DNA of 64,000 bases, from the NCBI GenBank assembly GCA_015501595.1, contig JADNRX010000007.1, positions 310,001 through 374,000 on the forward strand, read 5' to 3'. A model generated the notes under the pieces. The model was not told where the DNA came from. It saw only the letters and a program-made list of their open reading frames with translations, and searched no databases. The stretch's first letter is position 1; every line of letters begins with the position of its first letter. The position numbers and the translations under genes are program-made. This document shows, one piece after another, positions 1 to 11,582 of the stretch. Source of the DNA: Hymenopellis radicata. Its lineage: Eukaryota; Basidiomycota; Agaricomycetes; Agaricales; Physalacriaceae.

Positions 1-1612
1 ATGAGGCTCCTACGGACCAGGACATGCAAGTCTTGGATTACAGCATTGATAAACCTGAGGATAGAGTCGGCCATTCGCATGATCTTGCGGGACTCGTTGA
101 CCAGAATGCGCTGGGAACGGTCAAGGACGGGATGTATACCGTGGCCGATTGGGAACCGTCCCGCAAGGACGATAAAGACGAGGACGACAAGATTCAGAAT
201 ATTCTTCAATCGGCGCGAACTAAGAAAGCGGATGCCGATACTGGGTCTTTGGGCACACTTGGTTCATTGTTTGCGCGTCTGACAGGATCCAAGATGTTCA
301 CAGAGGCCGACTTGAAGCCGGTACTTGAAGGGATGAAGCAGCATCTTATGAAGAAGAACGTCGCCAAAGAAATTGCGGACAAGGTCTGCGAAGGTGTGGG
401 CGAGAATCTCTTGGGAAAGAAAGTGGGCAGCTTCCAGAGTGCGTATGCACATTGTTTCTAGCGGTTGCTTCTGACATTCACCTTAGCAACTAACGCGGCT
501 GTTCGTTTGGCACTGGCCAACTCCCTCACGCGCATCCTCACTCCCAAAACATCGACTGATCTCCTTCTGTCCATACGGACCAAACTATCTTCTCCCCTTG
601 GGTCAAGCCAACAGCGCATGCCCTACTCCATCACCTTTGTTGGCGTCAACGGTGTAGGCAAGAGCACCAATCTATCAAAAGTCTGCTTTTGGCTTATCCA
701 GAACGGGCTTCGCGTGTTGATTGCTGCGTGTGATACTTTCCGGTTCGTCCCAGTGGCCGTTCAATGTTGTTGTGATCTCAATTGAACTGATTATAGGAGT
801 GGCGCTGTGGAGCAACTGAGAGTACATGTACGGAATCTGAGCATGTTGGGTGTTAATGGCGCTACGGATAGTAAAGGAAGGGTCGAGCTCTTTGAACGCG
901 GCTATGGGAAGGATGCGGCGGGCATTGCACGCGAGGCGATCTCATTTGGTGCGTTAGTCTTTGTGGTGTGCTGATCGTTCGAAACTTACCCATTGCGTGG
1001 CAGCCAAAGACAATGATTTCGATGTTGTGTTGATCGACACTGCTGGGCGCATGCAGGATAACGAGGTATGTGGTCCCGGCTTGGCTACGGACCTCGTCAT
1101 TTAGTGATATCCACAGCCCCTCATGCGTGCATTGGCGAAGGTATCATGATCCATACTTTTATAGACCTTCGGTTCGCTAACCTTCCGTTTAGCTCGTGTC
1201 TGTTAATAACCCAGACAAGATTATTTTTGTCGGCGAGGCTCTTGTCGGCAATGAGGCGGTTGACCAACTTACTAAGTTCGATCGAGCATTGAAAGATTTC
1301 TCTTCGGCATCTGGGGGTATGGGGAAAGGACGGGGTATCGACGGCATGCTTGTTACCAAGTGGGATACTGTAGACGACAAGGTGATGCTGATATTCACGA
1401 CTCCTTGCAGAGTTCACTGAGACCATTTATAGGTGGGAGCCGCATTATCTATGACATATGTTACAGGACAACCTATTATTTTCGTTGGATGCGGACAGGT
1501 ATGTTGCATGGAGACTCGTCCTGATAGATGGTACTAACTCTGTGAACAGACGTATACTGATCTGAGGCAACTCAGGGTGGGCAACGTTGTACAGGCTATT
1601 CTTAATGATTAG
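1..1612 (+). CDS. SRP101: Signal recognition particle receptor alpha subunit, 3' part
   Basis: GTPase that docks SRP-ribosome complexes on the ER membrane for co-translational targeting. The gene is open at the left edge. Exons read 1-438, 487-742, 797-948, 1004-1065, 1193-1381, 1433-1498 and 1550-1612, all with GT-AG borders and consistent phase. The visible part holds an acidic linker, the helical N domain (from about 290) and the G domain. Motifs seen are the P-loop [20 protein letters not shown] split by an intron, DTAGR, TKWD (most relatives have TKFD) and a closing GCGQTYTDLR. The longin-like X domain that binds the beta subunit would lie upstream, outside the window. Family assignment is secure; FtsY/SRP54 GTPases share these motifs, but the acidic linker and ending fit the receptor. 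Confidence 0.93.
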
Positions 1613-1863
1613 CGGTCGTGATGTATTTTTTGTATTTGTACAGGATCTGGTAATTTTCATCACTGATGAGTTGGTTGAAATCATCCCGCCACACTTGTTA
1701 CCCAGTTGTATTGTCGTTATTGCGGATCATCAACTCGAATGCAAATGCGTCTAGACATGGACAATAATCATTAAATAAGGTAAGTACGCATGCTTCATCT
1801 GGGGGTGATCTAACGGTCTAGGTAGGATGCACTATCCATAGAAGGGAATCAGATTGACGGCTC

Positions 1864-2393
1864 TCATCGCCTGTGATGTGTGTGGGCTGTGGCCGGCTTA
1901 GGTAGCAGTGCGGCCTCGACGCTGGAGATCCTGCTGAACCCATCCGATTGTGTATCGCGATCGCGCCTGAGACTCCTCCGCAGAGGGTTCCGCATGCGCT
2001 GTACGGCCTTCTCGTTCCGGATAAACTCGGCGGATGGGGCGGTGTGGCTCCTTCGCCAGCGGCGAAGAAGGATAATGCCCATAATCGCGAAGACTAAGAC
2101 GGCGACGCCGATTAGGGTTGCTGCGACAATGACCCCTTTGCTTGGGCCGGATGAGTGAGTAGCAGATGCGGTGGGGCTTGCGCTGCTGGTGCTAGTGCTG
2201 CTTCCTAGGATTGGACCGCCACTATTACAGTCGGGTAGGCCGGCTGAGAGAAGGTGAGTGGCACGCAATCTTCATACATTTGAGTCTCCTGACCTTCGTT
2301 CCCGCACCCGTTGGCATCGTGTGAGTCTCTCCCTTCAATAGTATAACCCAACCACTGTCGTTCATGGAAGTCGACGCCACTGAAATGTGTATC
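1864..2393 (-). CDS. Small single-pass membrane protein, 5' end unresolved
   Basis: Not recognised by family. Two exons can be joined: 2294-2393 and 1864-2243, with a 50 nt GT-AG intron that keeps frame. The product has a short Cys-containing segment, a Ser/Thr/Pro linker (about GSSTSTSSASPTASATHSS), one strongly hydrophobic helix (VIVAATLIGVAVLVFAIMG) followed by LLRRWRR, and a basic cytoplasmic tail. This is the usual build of fungal type I membrane proteins that have a long extracellular part. No start codon, signal peptide or upstream extracellular exons could be found on the minus strand above 2393, where a pyrimidine-rich tract (about 2530-2640) lies. It may be a truncated gene or may have further exons I could not place. 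Confidence 0.45.
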
Positions 2394-2856
2394 CTGCAGA
2401 ATGTCAGGATAAAGTCTGGTTCAGAACACGAGAAAACACACAGATATTGCATGTCCCGCTCGTCCTTCATAATGAATAATAGGCATAGAAACGTTTGGCG
2501 CGTGATGGAAAAAATAAGGTGGCCTGCACAAGAGCAAGAAAGCGCGCCAAAATTGAAGAATAATAATGAGGAAGAAGAAGATGATGGAAGAAGAAAAGGG
2601 AGTGAAAAGGAGGAGAAAGAGAAACAAAAATCAGGTGTACTGGCCGTTAGCTGTACACATCAAAACAGGTTAGGGGATGGACGCGACAGTTGTACGTCGC
2701 TGTTCCTTTTAAGCGCAGACCCCACCAACACTGCAACAAGCGTCCAATCAAGATCACTCAGCCAACGATCTTTCGATCAAACTCGATCATTGGTTATGTC
2801 ATGCAGGCTCTGCGTCGAGCGTCCACCTTCCCCACAGCTTCCTGCAGACGATAGCC

Positions 2857-3885
2857 ATGAAGGTCGTGCCGGTGCCCGTGCGCGAGGACAACTACGCCTA
2901 CCTGCTCATCGACGAGGAGTCGCAGACGGCGGCGGCGGTCGACCCGTACGACGTGCCCAAGGTCGCCGCCGCGGCGGAAACCCACAGTGGGTGCCCTCGT
3001 GTTCGTTGCCACCAGACGCCGTTCATCTCTGCCACCTAGATGTGAAGATCGTCGCTGGTATCACGACCCATCACCACTTTGATCACAGTGGGGGGAACGA
3101 AGTAGGCCATCATCACCTTGTGCTCCGTATACATGGCAAGGCTGACCTGCTTGTATAGGCACTTGTGCGTCTGCGTGTTAAGCTATCAATCTTTCTGTAC
3201 CAAGTCGACTTTAGGCCGCCAAGTACCCGGTGTTCCCATCTACGGAGGGAGTGACAAGATTCCCGCTTTAACTAACCTCGTCAAAGACAAGGATGAGTTT
3301 ACTCTCGGAAATATAAACATCAAGTGCGATGATAGTTGGCCTGCTCTCTAATTCTCATAACTCGGACATAGGTGCTTGGCCACTCCGTGCCATACCCAAG
3401 ACTCTATTTGCTACCATGTAACCGACGCAATTCAAAAGCAGCATCCGGGCGGCGTGTTCACGGGAGACACCCTCTTCATCGGGGGATGCGGCCGTTTCTT
3501 CGAAGGCACAGCAGACGAGATGAACGCGGCACTGTCTTACCTTGCCACACTCCCGAGCGGAACCGTCGTTCATGTCGGACATGAATACACAGCCGGAAAC
3601 GTCGCGTTTGCGAAGAGCGTCGAACCCGAAAACCCGGCTATTGCGCGACTCGGTGATCTCGTGAAGCAGGAAAAGATTACTAGCGGTCTCACGACAATTG
3701 GCGAGGAGAAGGAGTGGAACGTATTCATGCGTCTGGGAAGTGACGCTGTTCGGTATGTTTGACCCGTTTGATCTGCAGAGTGAGAATAAACCTCACTCCA
3801 CTTTGACAGCAATGCCACAGGTGAAACATCACCCAGTGCAGTGATGGTCAAGCTGAGAGAGATGAAGAACAACTTCAGAGGGTGA
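2857..3885 (+). CDS. GLO2: Hydroxyacylglutathione hydrolase (glyoxalase II)
   Basis: Hydrolyses S-D-lactoylglutathione to D-lactate and glutathione, the second step of methylglyoxal detoxification. It is a metallo-beta-lactamase-fold enzyme binding two metals. Exons: 2857-2986, 3040-3101, 3159-3164 (a 6 nt microexon), 3215-3323, 3372-3752 and 3810-3885. The start MKVVPVPVREDNYAYLL aligns with cytosolic family members. Metal ligands are seen in THHHFDH, the TPCHT block and the later GHEYT. The C-terminal substrate segment NPAIARLGDL is also present. With one base added at the CCC run 3226-3228 the reading continues as AAKYPGVPIYGGSD and the total is 254 residues, the family length. Without it, a 10 nt third exon with a poor donor could keep frame but gives an unusual sequence. 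No mitochondrial leader is in frame. Confidence 0.93.
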
Positions 3886-4098
3886 GTCTGGAGCTGGTCG
3901 CGTCAGAACGAGGAATTATCAGGCATCAGCATAGCAAAGTTGTAAGATAGTAGCACTGGAACGTAACCATAAATTGAAAGTTACTGTACAATAATTTGGA
4001 CAGACATGATGATGGAAACCCATGGATCCTATATTAGCCGCAGAGGTGAGAAAGTATATAGTGGAGAAGGTCTGATGATTGAAGACGGCTGGTTTAGC

Positions 4099-4881
4099 CT
4101 ATAGACCAACAGCCTTGGTGACAGCAGCTCGGGCGTAAGGGATGTAGGACAGAGAATACCACGTGTACGCCAGATACTCGATGATTACGAAGACTGAGTG
4201 AAGAGTTAGCAAATCCGCAGCCAAGATAAACGTGGCGCATACTCAGGCAGAGAATCTGTAGAATCGGTCAGAGAATATTGCAAGAGCGAACTGGCGGGAC
4301 GTACATCGCTGTTTAAGACAAAGGCCCCAACCAAGACCAAGACGATGGATGCCAGGAAGACAATTGTCGCCACAACGCGGACTGGTTTGAACATCTGCGA
4401 GCAATTGAGTACAGCAAAAGCCAGACAAGAATTCCCGCACGAGTTTTAGCTGCTTGAGGAACTGCAAAGTGAGGTAAATCCATGTTGCCTAGTAGACGCG
4501 GTGCTGCTCACCCCAATCAAAAAGCCTGTGCCGATGAGAGACACGATGGTTCCCATAACATACAGGACTGCAGAAGCAGCGCATCAGCGTATCAAGTAGC
4601 GGGCGTCTCAAAGCCACGATACGCACCCGCAAATATGCCCAGCTGGCCGAGGAACATGACGACCGCGCCCAATATACTCAGTATGAATCCGACCGCCATG
4701 CTGCGCGGCTTCAGTGCATGTCCGGTATGCGGCTCGGAGACGGTGCTCACCAGCCTATGAACCCGTATAGTCGTGTCGTGCGCGACAGCCCGAGAAACTT
4801 GAACGCCGAGTCGCCTTCAAAGAACTGGTTTTCTGGTACGACGCTCGAGGCCGACTCGAGATTGAACCATCCCTTCGCCAT
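4099..4881 (-). CDS. SFT2: SFT2-type Golgi vesicle transport membrane protein
   Basis: Tetraspanning membrane protein implicated in endosome-to-Golgi vesicle fusion. It is complete in seven exons (4751-4881, 4627-4700, 4512-4567, 4441-4461, 4305-4394, 4243-4255, 4099-4193), 159 residues. These include a 13 nt exon and a 21 nt exon; all junctions are GT-AG and phases agree. The N-terminus carries FKFLGLSRTTRLYGFIGC, followed by four hydrophobic helices. Between helices 2 and 3 is the family segment FLKQLKLMFKPVRVVATIV, and near the C-terminus is the hallmark WYSLSYIPYARAAV. Start at 4881 (MAKGWFNLES) is the only one fitting. This is a strong family match even though no single exon exceeds 44 codons. 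Confidence 0.93.
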
Positions 4882-5204
4882 TTTCGGGACAGATTCGAGG
4901 AGAAGCGTTGAGCGGAGCGGGAGACGGGGACGAGGAAGGGGGATGGAGGTGCTGTGCCAGCAGCGGTTGCGGAATACAAGCGGGGGTTTGAACCGTTTGA
5001 TTGACGCCGAATATGGTCAGACAGCCACGCCAACAAACCACAACATGAGACAGAAATACCGTGTAAAGAATTCGGAGGCCAATACTATGAGGATGCTATG
5101 CAAGAGAACAATATACAAGATGAAGTACTGTAACAATAATACAAGACCATAATCTAAATGGACAATGAGACGACGAAGATAACCAAACCAATTCATTAGC
5201 GCCG

Positions 5205-6470
5205 TCAATCAACTTCAACGTGAACAACTCCCCGTCCATACAGGTTCTTCAGCCTGTCCTTTGCCCATTTCTCCAGCCCTCCCTTCGACTCTGTACCATT
5301 CTTGCCAAGTAGAAACACAAATCTCTCCATTTCACGGAACGCCTTGCCCTCCAGAATCCTCTCCACTGCATCCCAATCCGCCACAGCGTTCATATCCGTG
5401 TACGGCGCCCTGTCAACCACCAAAACAACCTCTTGTGCTCCACAAGGCAGCTGCGCCAACATCTGGGGAACATGATGCAGTAAGCCCCCAAAGCCTCCAC
5501 CGAGGAACAAATGGAATCGGATGGAACGGAGATTGACGAGATATTGCAACCCGAACGAAGCTATCAACTCTGCCGTTCCGTCGTGAAAGAGACGACCACC
5601 AATGGAAGGTATGCTTATGTGTTCCAGCGACGTGCCTACGTGAGACAGCAGCGTACGAAGGTCGTTCCGCGTGGTTCTATGGCGATATGCAGGCCCGGTG
5701 CTGACAGTATGGAGGGTGGGACAGAGAACGTGCAACGATTGCCAGAGTTCCAAGGGAATATCGTCACCCCTTAAGGTGCCAACCTTCAATGTTGAGGATA
5801 GAGAGCGTTTGCGCGGGATGACTGCGCCAACGAATTTAATCCGGTCCAAAACAAGCAGCTCCAGGCTCGGACACTGATTGAGCGTAGCGAAAAACACGCC
5901 GAGAGCAGGTAATTGGCAGTTGAACAGGGTAAGTGCCGTGATGGAGTTTTGGGAGGGGAAGAACGTCATGATGGGGAATTTGGGACTGGACACGCAAGGG
6001 GATGAGATCTCTATATTGACCAGTCGCACCTCTGTAAGAGCGGGTAACTGCTGGAGCAAGCGAGCGACTTGACAATCCGCAAGCGATGCTAGATGGAGGA
6101 CCCGCACAACGGGTTTGAGGGTAGCATTTGGATGGCTGAGAAGCGATATCAATCTCTCGGAATACGATAACGGCTTCGAGACTATCTGAGTCGTTGAGAA
6201 AAGGTGGAATCGCGTCCTCCTGACCCACGCTTTGCAGACCAGACTGCAGTTGAACAGATCTTTGCGAAGGGAGATGATAAGGGCATAAATAGTATTAGCG
6301 GGCATGGGCAATCCCAATAATTCCGCAACGCCTGCTGGAAACGCCTTCAGGAAGATAAGATCGGCGATGCATGATGGGGAGGTTGAGAGAGAACGAACGA
6401 GCTGGTCGATGATTTCTTCGTGCAATTCAAGGGAAAGCGGCGTTTTCTGGAGACCGAAGGAGGTCGACAT
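5205..6470 (-). CDS. F-box/LRR-like protein
   Basis: Intronless 421-residue protein with the build of basidiomycete F-box proteins. The N-terminal segment PLSLELHEEIIDQLVRSLS plus LFNCSLVCKAWVRRTR gives the divergent F-box (ELxxEI...SLVCKxW). It is followed by leucine-rich, LRR-like stretches such as LTEVRLVNIEI and LELLVLDRI. Such proteins usually recruit substrates to SCF ubiquitin ligases, but this family is greatly expanded in mushrooms and individual roles are unknown. The start MSTSFGLQKTPLSLELHEE was chosen because the segment upstream, although open, has no F-box features and contains a repeated promoter sequence. Confidence 0.8.
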   Translation of the reverse strand: MSTSFGLQKTPLSLELHEEIIDQLVRSLSTSPSCIADLIFLKAFPAGVAELLGLPMPANTIYALIISLRKDLFNCSLVCKAWVRRTRFHLFSTTQIVSKPLSYSERLISLLSHPNATLKPVVRVLHLASLADCQVARLLQQLPALTEVRLVNIEISSPCVSSPKFPIMTFFPSQNSITALTLFNCQLPALGVFFATLNQCPSLELLVLDRIKFVGAVIPRKRSLSSTLKVGTLRGDDIPLELWQSLHVLCPTLHTVSTGPAYRHRTTRNDLRTLLSHVGTSLEHISIPSIGGRLFHDGTAELIASFGLQYLVNLRSIRFHLFLGGGFGGLLHHVPQMLAQLPCGAQEVVLVVDRAPYTDMNAVADWDAVERILEGKAFREMERFVFLLGKNGTESKGGLEKWAKDRLKNLYGRGVVHVEVD

Positions 6471-6640
6471 GGTGGTTGGAGGCCAACTTGGGATGAACTC
6501 GATCAAAGCCAGCCTGCGTGCAAACAGAAGCAAAACATACGTCAATTCCGTGAGCTTCTGTTTGCGCATTGAGCCCAGGCAACTCTTGGTGTACGGCTGA
6601 AAAGCGGAATGAGTAACCACATTCAATCGAAAAAAAGAGG

Positions 6641-6760
6641 ATTTTTCAGGATAACTAGGATTTGAAAAATGGAGCATCGCGCTTTAAACAGTAAATCGCT
6701 TTCCCGTTTCATTGGTCGAAAGTATCATCACAGGGAAGGAGCAGGATTGAAAACTCACTC
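6641..6760 (+). repeat. Imperfect direct repeat, copy 1
   Basis: About 120 bp related to 6847-6959. Shared blocks are TTTCAGGATAACTAGGATTT, AGAGCATCGC, CGCTTTCCC, TTGGTCGAA, TATCATCACA and ACTCACTC. It lies upstream of the F-box gene and downstream of no other gene, so it may sit in that gene's promoter. Confidence 0.8.
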
Positions 6761-6846
6761 GAGCCGGTTACCAGAGACGGCCTACCCAAGTGTTGGCTTT
6801 TCTGGAGGAGGTGTTAGTAAAGTTTTCGTCGATCGGAAAGACGGGG

Positions 6847-6959
6847 AAGATTTCAGGATAACTAGGATTTTGAAAGATAGAGCATCGCACTTGAAGCGCT
6901 TTCCCATTCGTTGGTCGAATTTATCATCACATAAAAATGTAGTAGGATGGGACTCACTC
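6847..6959 (+). repeat. Imperfect direct repeat, copy 2
   Basis: Second copy of the block at 6641-6760, same orientation, about 207 bp downstream. Roughly three quarters of positions match by eye. The rest of 6471-7581 shows no gene. Confidence 0.8.
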
Positions 6960-7524
6960 TTGTCTGGGTTGTGGCCGCGCCCAGCCACGCTTGAAGAGAA
7001 GGTGTGCCGTTTCATCAAACATTGAATGGTCTTCAGCCTTGAGGTGCGTATAAATGTTGGGTATGGTGGAAGAACTTGTGGAAGAATGAAAATAAAGTTT
7101 TTCCGGCAAGCGCCGAGGCCCGAGGCACAAGGTCGTGAAGGGTCGTGACTGGTGGACCGTGGTGACTCGTGCGCGTGAGTGACTTTCCTCAGTTCATCGT
7201 TACAGCTGGAGCCATACACCGCTGTGCGGGGGACCACTATAGCAGCTTTAAAGGTGTGCAGTCCTGAGTACTTAGTGCTTCAATGTTTTAACCTGAAGGT
7301 CGGAGTCAGAGCAGTGTGCCACTGAACGCTGTATTTCGTTTGGCCCTGTCTGTCAACTGTCTGTCCAGTGTCCACAGTGGACGCGGAAAATTCTCATTGT
7401 TTATAGGCCCGATTTGGCAAGAATAGCCCCATGTGATGTGGACGCCATTGTCGAACAAACATAGAAACAAACAATATCCGAATTGGTAACTGACAGTCAC
7501 GACGCGAACAAAGGCCACCGTCGC

Positions 7525-7532
7525 GCTATAAA
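7525..7532 (+). promoter_or_regulatory. TATA box of the FunK1 gene
   Basis: CTATAAAT stands about 50 bp upstream of the ATG at 7582, followed by a pyrimidine-rich leader. Confidence 0.55.
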
Positions 7533-7581
7533 TCTGTGAGCTTTTTCTCTACCTGTCTTCATTGTTTATCGCATCCTCATC

Positions 7582-10375
7582 ATGGCTCCCAAGACACCCC
7601 CACCTCGCCCAGCGCTAAACCAAGGCCTCGTTGGCGTAACGCCTCGACGTCTGATATCTGAAACCCAGCGACCGGGTGCTGACATGCTTGGGCTAAAGTA
7701 TCAGCGCGACGCCCTGCGAAAGTCGACTGCCTATCATACGGTCCAAATCCCCACCGAATCCTTTGCTGACCGCCACCTCGTTCTGGATCAATCCCTCACC
7801 CAACAACAATACACTGATCTGGTTGACCATGTTGTCGGACAGCTCAAGCGTAGCCGCTTTCTGACCAAGAAGGGTTGGAAAAATTTAAAAATCGACAAGC
7901 GTTGCGAGGACGAGACTTTTGCCAACCTCCGTCCCATAACCGACAAGATTCACGACATCTGCATCGCCTGGGACGCCAACAATGGCAATCGTCTCGGGAA
8001 CCCCAGCGCTAGAATGCAGATCGATCCCCGCAGAACCACCAACTCTGAAGTCAATGGAGGGTCCATGATGGTCGACGCTCAATTCGTCTTGACTGAGCCT
8101 TCGACGCCCGGCCCGCCCACGAATAACCTGCCTGACACGGTGGACTTGTCTGGACCCGCAGAATTTAAAAGAGAAGTCAAAGACCGTGCCGCTGTACGTT
8201 GCGTCTTTTCTTCGTTGTCCAATCTTACTCATAATACTCTAGAATGAACTCAAGATTGTCGGCGCTGTCGGCCATATCATGTTTAATGATCCTGGCCGTC
8301 GTTTCGTTATTGCGTACACAATTGAGGGTACTGAGATGCGCTTCTGGTACTTCTCACGCTCGCATATCGCGGTAGGAGAAGTTTTCGACTATCATGATGT
8401 GAGTCATATCCTCGGACTCGTTTGAGAAATCTCATCAGGATCTTACTGTTATGTAGGCTCCCAATCATTTCATTCGCTTTGTCATCTTCATGACCTTCGC
8501 CAGCCGTGTTCAGCTCGGTTATGATCCTACCGTTGTCCGTGTTCGCGATGCCGAAGATAATATCCGTTACCGATTCGAGGTGGACGGTAAATATTACCTC
8601 AGCGACCCGAGGCGCTCGATGAAAAGAGCGCTAACGACATTGTTACACGTGCTACTCGCGTGTGGGGTGTCCAAGAGTGCGATCCCGTTACCAATTTGCC
8701 CATCGATGGCGCCAAGCTCGTCCTCAAAGATGTATGGCTCTTCGAGGATGCTACTGGAGAGAAAGACATACAGAACGAGATCTTCGCGCGGCTTGGGAAA
8801 TTAGATGATGCCATTGCCCAGAGGCTTGCGGCTGGATTATACCCTACGAAGATCTGGGCGTGGATAACTACCCTCCAGCTCCAAGAACGCTCCAAGGGGA
8901 AGCGAGGAATTTCTTTCTGACAATCAAGGTGGATCAGGAGGTCGTTATCGAAGACTCCCAAGATGTCGCAGCGGGCCCTCATGTAGACGATATCCCATTT
9001 TTCTACACCGACGAGCTTGAGCCGGCTAAGGCTCGTCCGCCTGTCGTGCGTGGTTCTTTACGCCGCTCAACGGTTGAAGAGGCACTTCCGGGTGTGGAAA
9101 TAGAGCCAGTAAAGGATGAGTCTGTGGCGTTGGCTCCAGTCCTAGTGCACAAAGCTCGTGTACACAGACGCATCATCTTCCAAGAATACTGCAAGCCGTT
9201 ATCCGCTCTTTGCGACTACGGCGACTACGCTTTTGCGATAGTTCAAGTTCTTGAAGGTGTGTCGTGTCTATTTTCGTCTCATTGGTGGTCTAACGCTATG
9301 CATGCAGGTCTGAACTATCTTCGCCTGGCAGGGTACGTGCATCGCGATATCAGCCCAGGAAATTGCCTTTTCGTCAGGAACGCGAGAAATGCCGTCCAGA
9401 TCAAAATATCAGACCTTGAGTATGCGAGGCCTTATGACGCAGAGTCGTCCAATGTTACACCACTCACTGTACGTTCATTGCTTACTGGGAGTTCGCCTGC
9501 TTAGCTCATCGCTTTTTAGGGCACGCCTGGCTTCATGGCAGTCGAATATCAGCTATTGCGAACACATTTTCAAGCCACTGCGGGTGACGGAGGCAGCACA
9601 TTCTGGAGAGTTCAGTATGTGGAACCTGCCTGCAGATGATCTGCCAGCAGAGACCCAGCCTGCAGAGACCCCGTCTGCGGATAAAGTTTTGTGGTTTAGG
9701 TTCAACTTCCTTCACGACGTCGAGTCCGCCCTTTGGTTATACTGCTCGCTGTTGTTCGACACTTTGCCTGCCGATGCCTACGTGAAGGTTTCACCTTCAT
9801 CCATTGCTGCAGTCCAGAACTTCGCTGAAAAACTCTTCGGGTTTTCCCTGGAGCCAACCAGACGGCGCTACGGATTCATCGCAAGCATCGATGTCGAAGA
9901 CGAAGCTTTTGATAAAGCGGTGAAGCTGTTAGAAACGTTGTATCATGAGGACAAGACCTACGGACCTACCCTGCTGAAGGGCATCAAAACCTTCGAAACG
10001 TTGATTGGATTCTATCGGGCTGTTGAGAAGACGCAGCCAGTCCAGGCGGGGTCGTCTTTCAAGTGGGATAGCAGCCATTTCCAGCCAAAGTTTTACAGGA
10101 TCTTGCAGAGGGAGTTCTACGACATTCATCTCAAACTCCGCGGAGCACTTAATTCAGGTGTCCCCTTCCGACATGTCGCGGCGTTGAAACGCACTCGAGC
10201 CGCAGCAGAGACTCCAAGTGGGCCTTCCAACAATGCAGAGTCTTCTCGTCCCACAAAACGTGTTAAGACTCGTACGACGGCACCGGCAAATGTTACTGCA
10301 CCTTCTCAATCGAGGACAGATCGACGACCGGGGTTGAGGGAGAACCCAAAGACCGTTTATGGTAAACGTACCTAG
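7582..10375 (+). CDS. FunK1 fungal-type protein kinase, three frame breaks as read
   Basis: Member of the fungus-specific, multicopy FunK1 kinase family; substrates are unknown. Exons: 7582-8193, 8243-8398, 8457-9256, 9308-9468, 9520-10375. The catalytic core shows HRDISPGN (catalytic Asp and metal-binding Asn) and SDLEYA where ordinary kinases have DFG. GTPGFMAVEYQLL and LHDVESALWLY are FunK1 hallmarks. The C-terminus is basic and Ser/Pro-rich with a likely nuclear signal (RPTKRVKTR). The frame breaks three times: at CCC 8606-8608 and CCC 8842-8844 one C is missing, and at TTTT 9567-9570 there is one T too many. Correcting these makes the phases agree and gives 861 residues. It is either a young pseudogene or an intact gene with homopolymer errors; similar breaks in essential genes here favour the latter. 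Confidence 0.85.
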
Positions 10376-10862
10376 TAATTATATCGCCGTACTGCAGCAG
10401 TGTAGCTGTTTCAGTTCGCTATATTGAGAATGTATCTATTTTCCGTACCACTGGCGCATTTATTCGGAGATGAAGTTGCTCGAATTATTCTCGAGAGTTC
10501 ATAGAACGGAATACGGCCTCTAAATTCGTCATCGATTGCCGCCGTTTCATGGACCGACTTACGAGCAGTAGTGTTACGACGTCCCAGACCCTCGAATAAC
10601 GTCTAGTTTATCTCTATTATCCATTAAAATATCACCTCCGCTGGGCAGACCGTGACGCTCTCCTCCGTGTGTCACGACCACGTCGAAACATTCAAGTACC
10701 AATTTAAAGTGCTTGTTAATGCGTGGACGAGTACTTTTTTGCGGGTTGGGCTACAATCAGCTGTATCGACGTTGGGCTAGTAGTGTGGTCACGGTACCGC
10801 GTTTGGTGCTCGTTGAGGCGCAAGCGGAACCTTCAGACAATCGCAATGCAGTATCAATCAAT

Positions 10863-10919
10863 CTACGCACAGTCAGTTTATCTGCGGCACCAGCGCTACG
10901 CACATACTATCACAATGTT
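10863..10919 (+). repeat. Direct repeat flanking the MITE pair, left copy
   Basis: About 57 bp sharing CTACGCACAGTCAGT, TATCTGC, GCACCAGC and ACTATCACAATGTT-type blocks with 11809-11863 in the same orientation, about 85% by eye. Confidence 0.85.
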
Positions 10920-10956
10920 TGTTGACTTGTTAACACTAACAGTTTCTTTCCGATTA

Positions 10957-11265
10957 CAGCGGATTGCAAAACGATAGGCGTGTTCTGGTCGCGACGTGGT
11001 GATGGCGGAGTGTGAAATATGTGGCGGCTAGAACCTTCCTATGCCCGCCGTGGCCTCCATGTCAATATTGAATGTGTATCTAATATACTAGTTGATTCCC
11101 TATGTATCGTATAGCTTCTGCATTTTCTTCGGCGAGAGCAATATGTCTAGCTGGAGACTCTTGCAGAGAGCCGAGCTCGCCGGCCGAAGTCATACAAGCC
11201 AGATTTTGTAACTCCGCCATCACCATCTCGCGTCCAGAACACGCCTATCGTTTTGCAATCCGCTG
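10957..11265. mobile_element. MITE-like element A (309 bp, long terminal inverted repeats)
   Basis: A perfect 32 bp inverted repeat (10957-10988 and 11234-11265) begins CAGCGGATTGCAAAACGATA. It continues inward as an imperfect repeat to about 70 bp. Both ends are flanked by TA (10955-10956 and 11266-11267), fitting a TA target duplication as made by Tc1/mariner-like transposases. There is no coding capacity, so it would be non-autonomous. Ends are related to those of element B. Confidence 0.85.
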
Positions 11266-11272
11266 TAAGTTA

Positions 11273-11582
11273 CAGCTAATTGCAAATCGATAGGCCGCTC
11301 CTGCTCAACACGTCGTTGGAGCGGAGTCTGAATTGGCTCATCAGCCGATCGTGCCGCCATAGCTAAGCTTCCTTCTCTCACCATCTAGTACGCTCGCTGT
11401 TGTATCTACCTGTTCATTCCATTTCTATTATGGGATGTCCATATATTGGTGAAAATGCGACATTGTTATCTGGGCCAAAAGTGTCTGCTCAATGGCCTCG
11501 AAGTGGCCGGCTGATGGGCCAATTCAAAGTCCGCTCCAACGACGTGTTGAGCAGGAGCGGCCTATCGATTTGCAATTAGCTG
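11273..11582. mobile_element. MITE-like element B (310 bp, long terminal inverted repeats)
   Basis: Inverted ends at 11273 onward and 11582 backward match over about 75 bp with few differences, starting CAGCTAATTGCAAATCGATA. TA flanks both ends (11271-11272, 11583-11584). It starts only 7 bp after element A ends. The tips of A and B share CAGC, ATTGCAAA and CGATAGGC, so they are one family; the interiors differ. Confidence 0.85.

Noticed and set aside
6669..7237. Open frames on both strands in the repeated promoter region
   Set aside because: They run across the direct repeats and show no domain; the repeats explain their length.
7582..10375. Calling the FunK1 gene a definite pseudogene
   Set aside because: Its three breaks are homopolymer indels like those in essential genes here, so decay is not the simplest reading.
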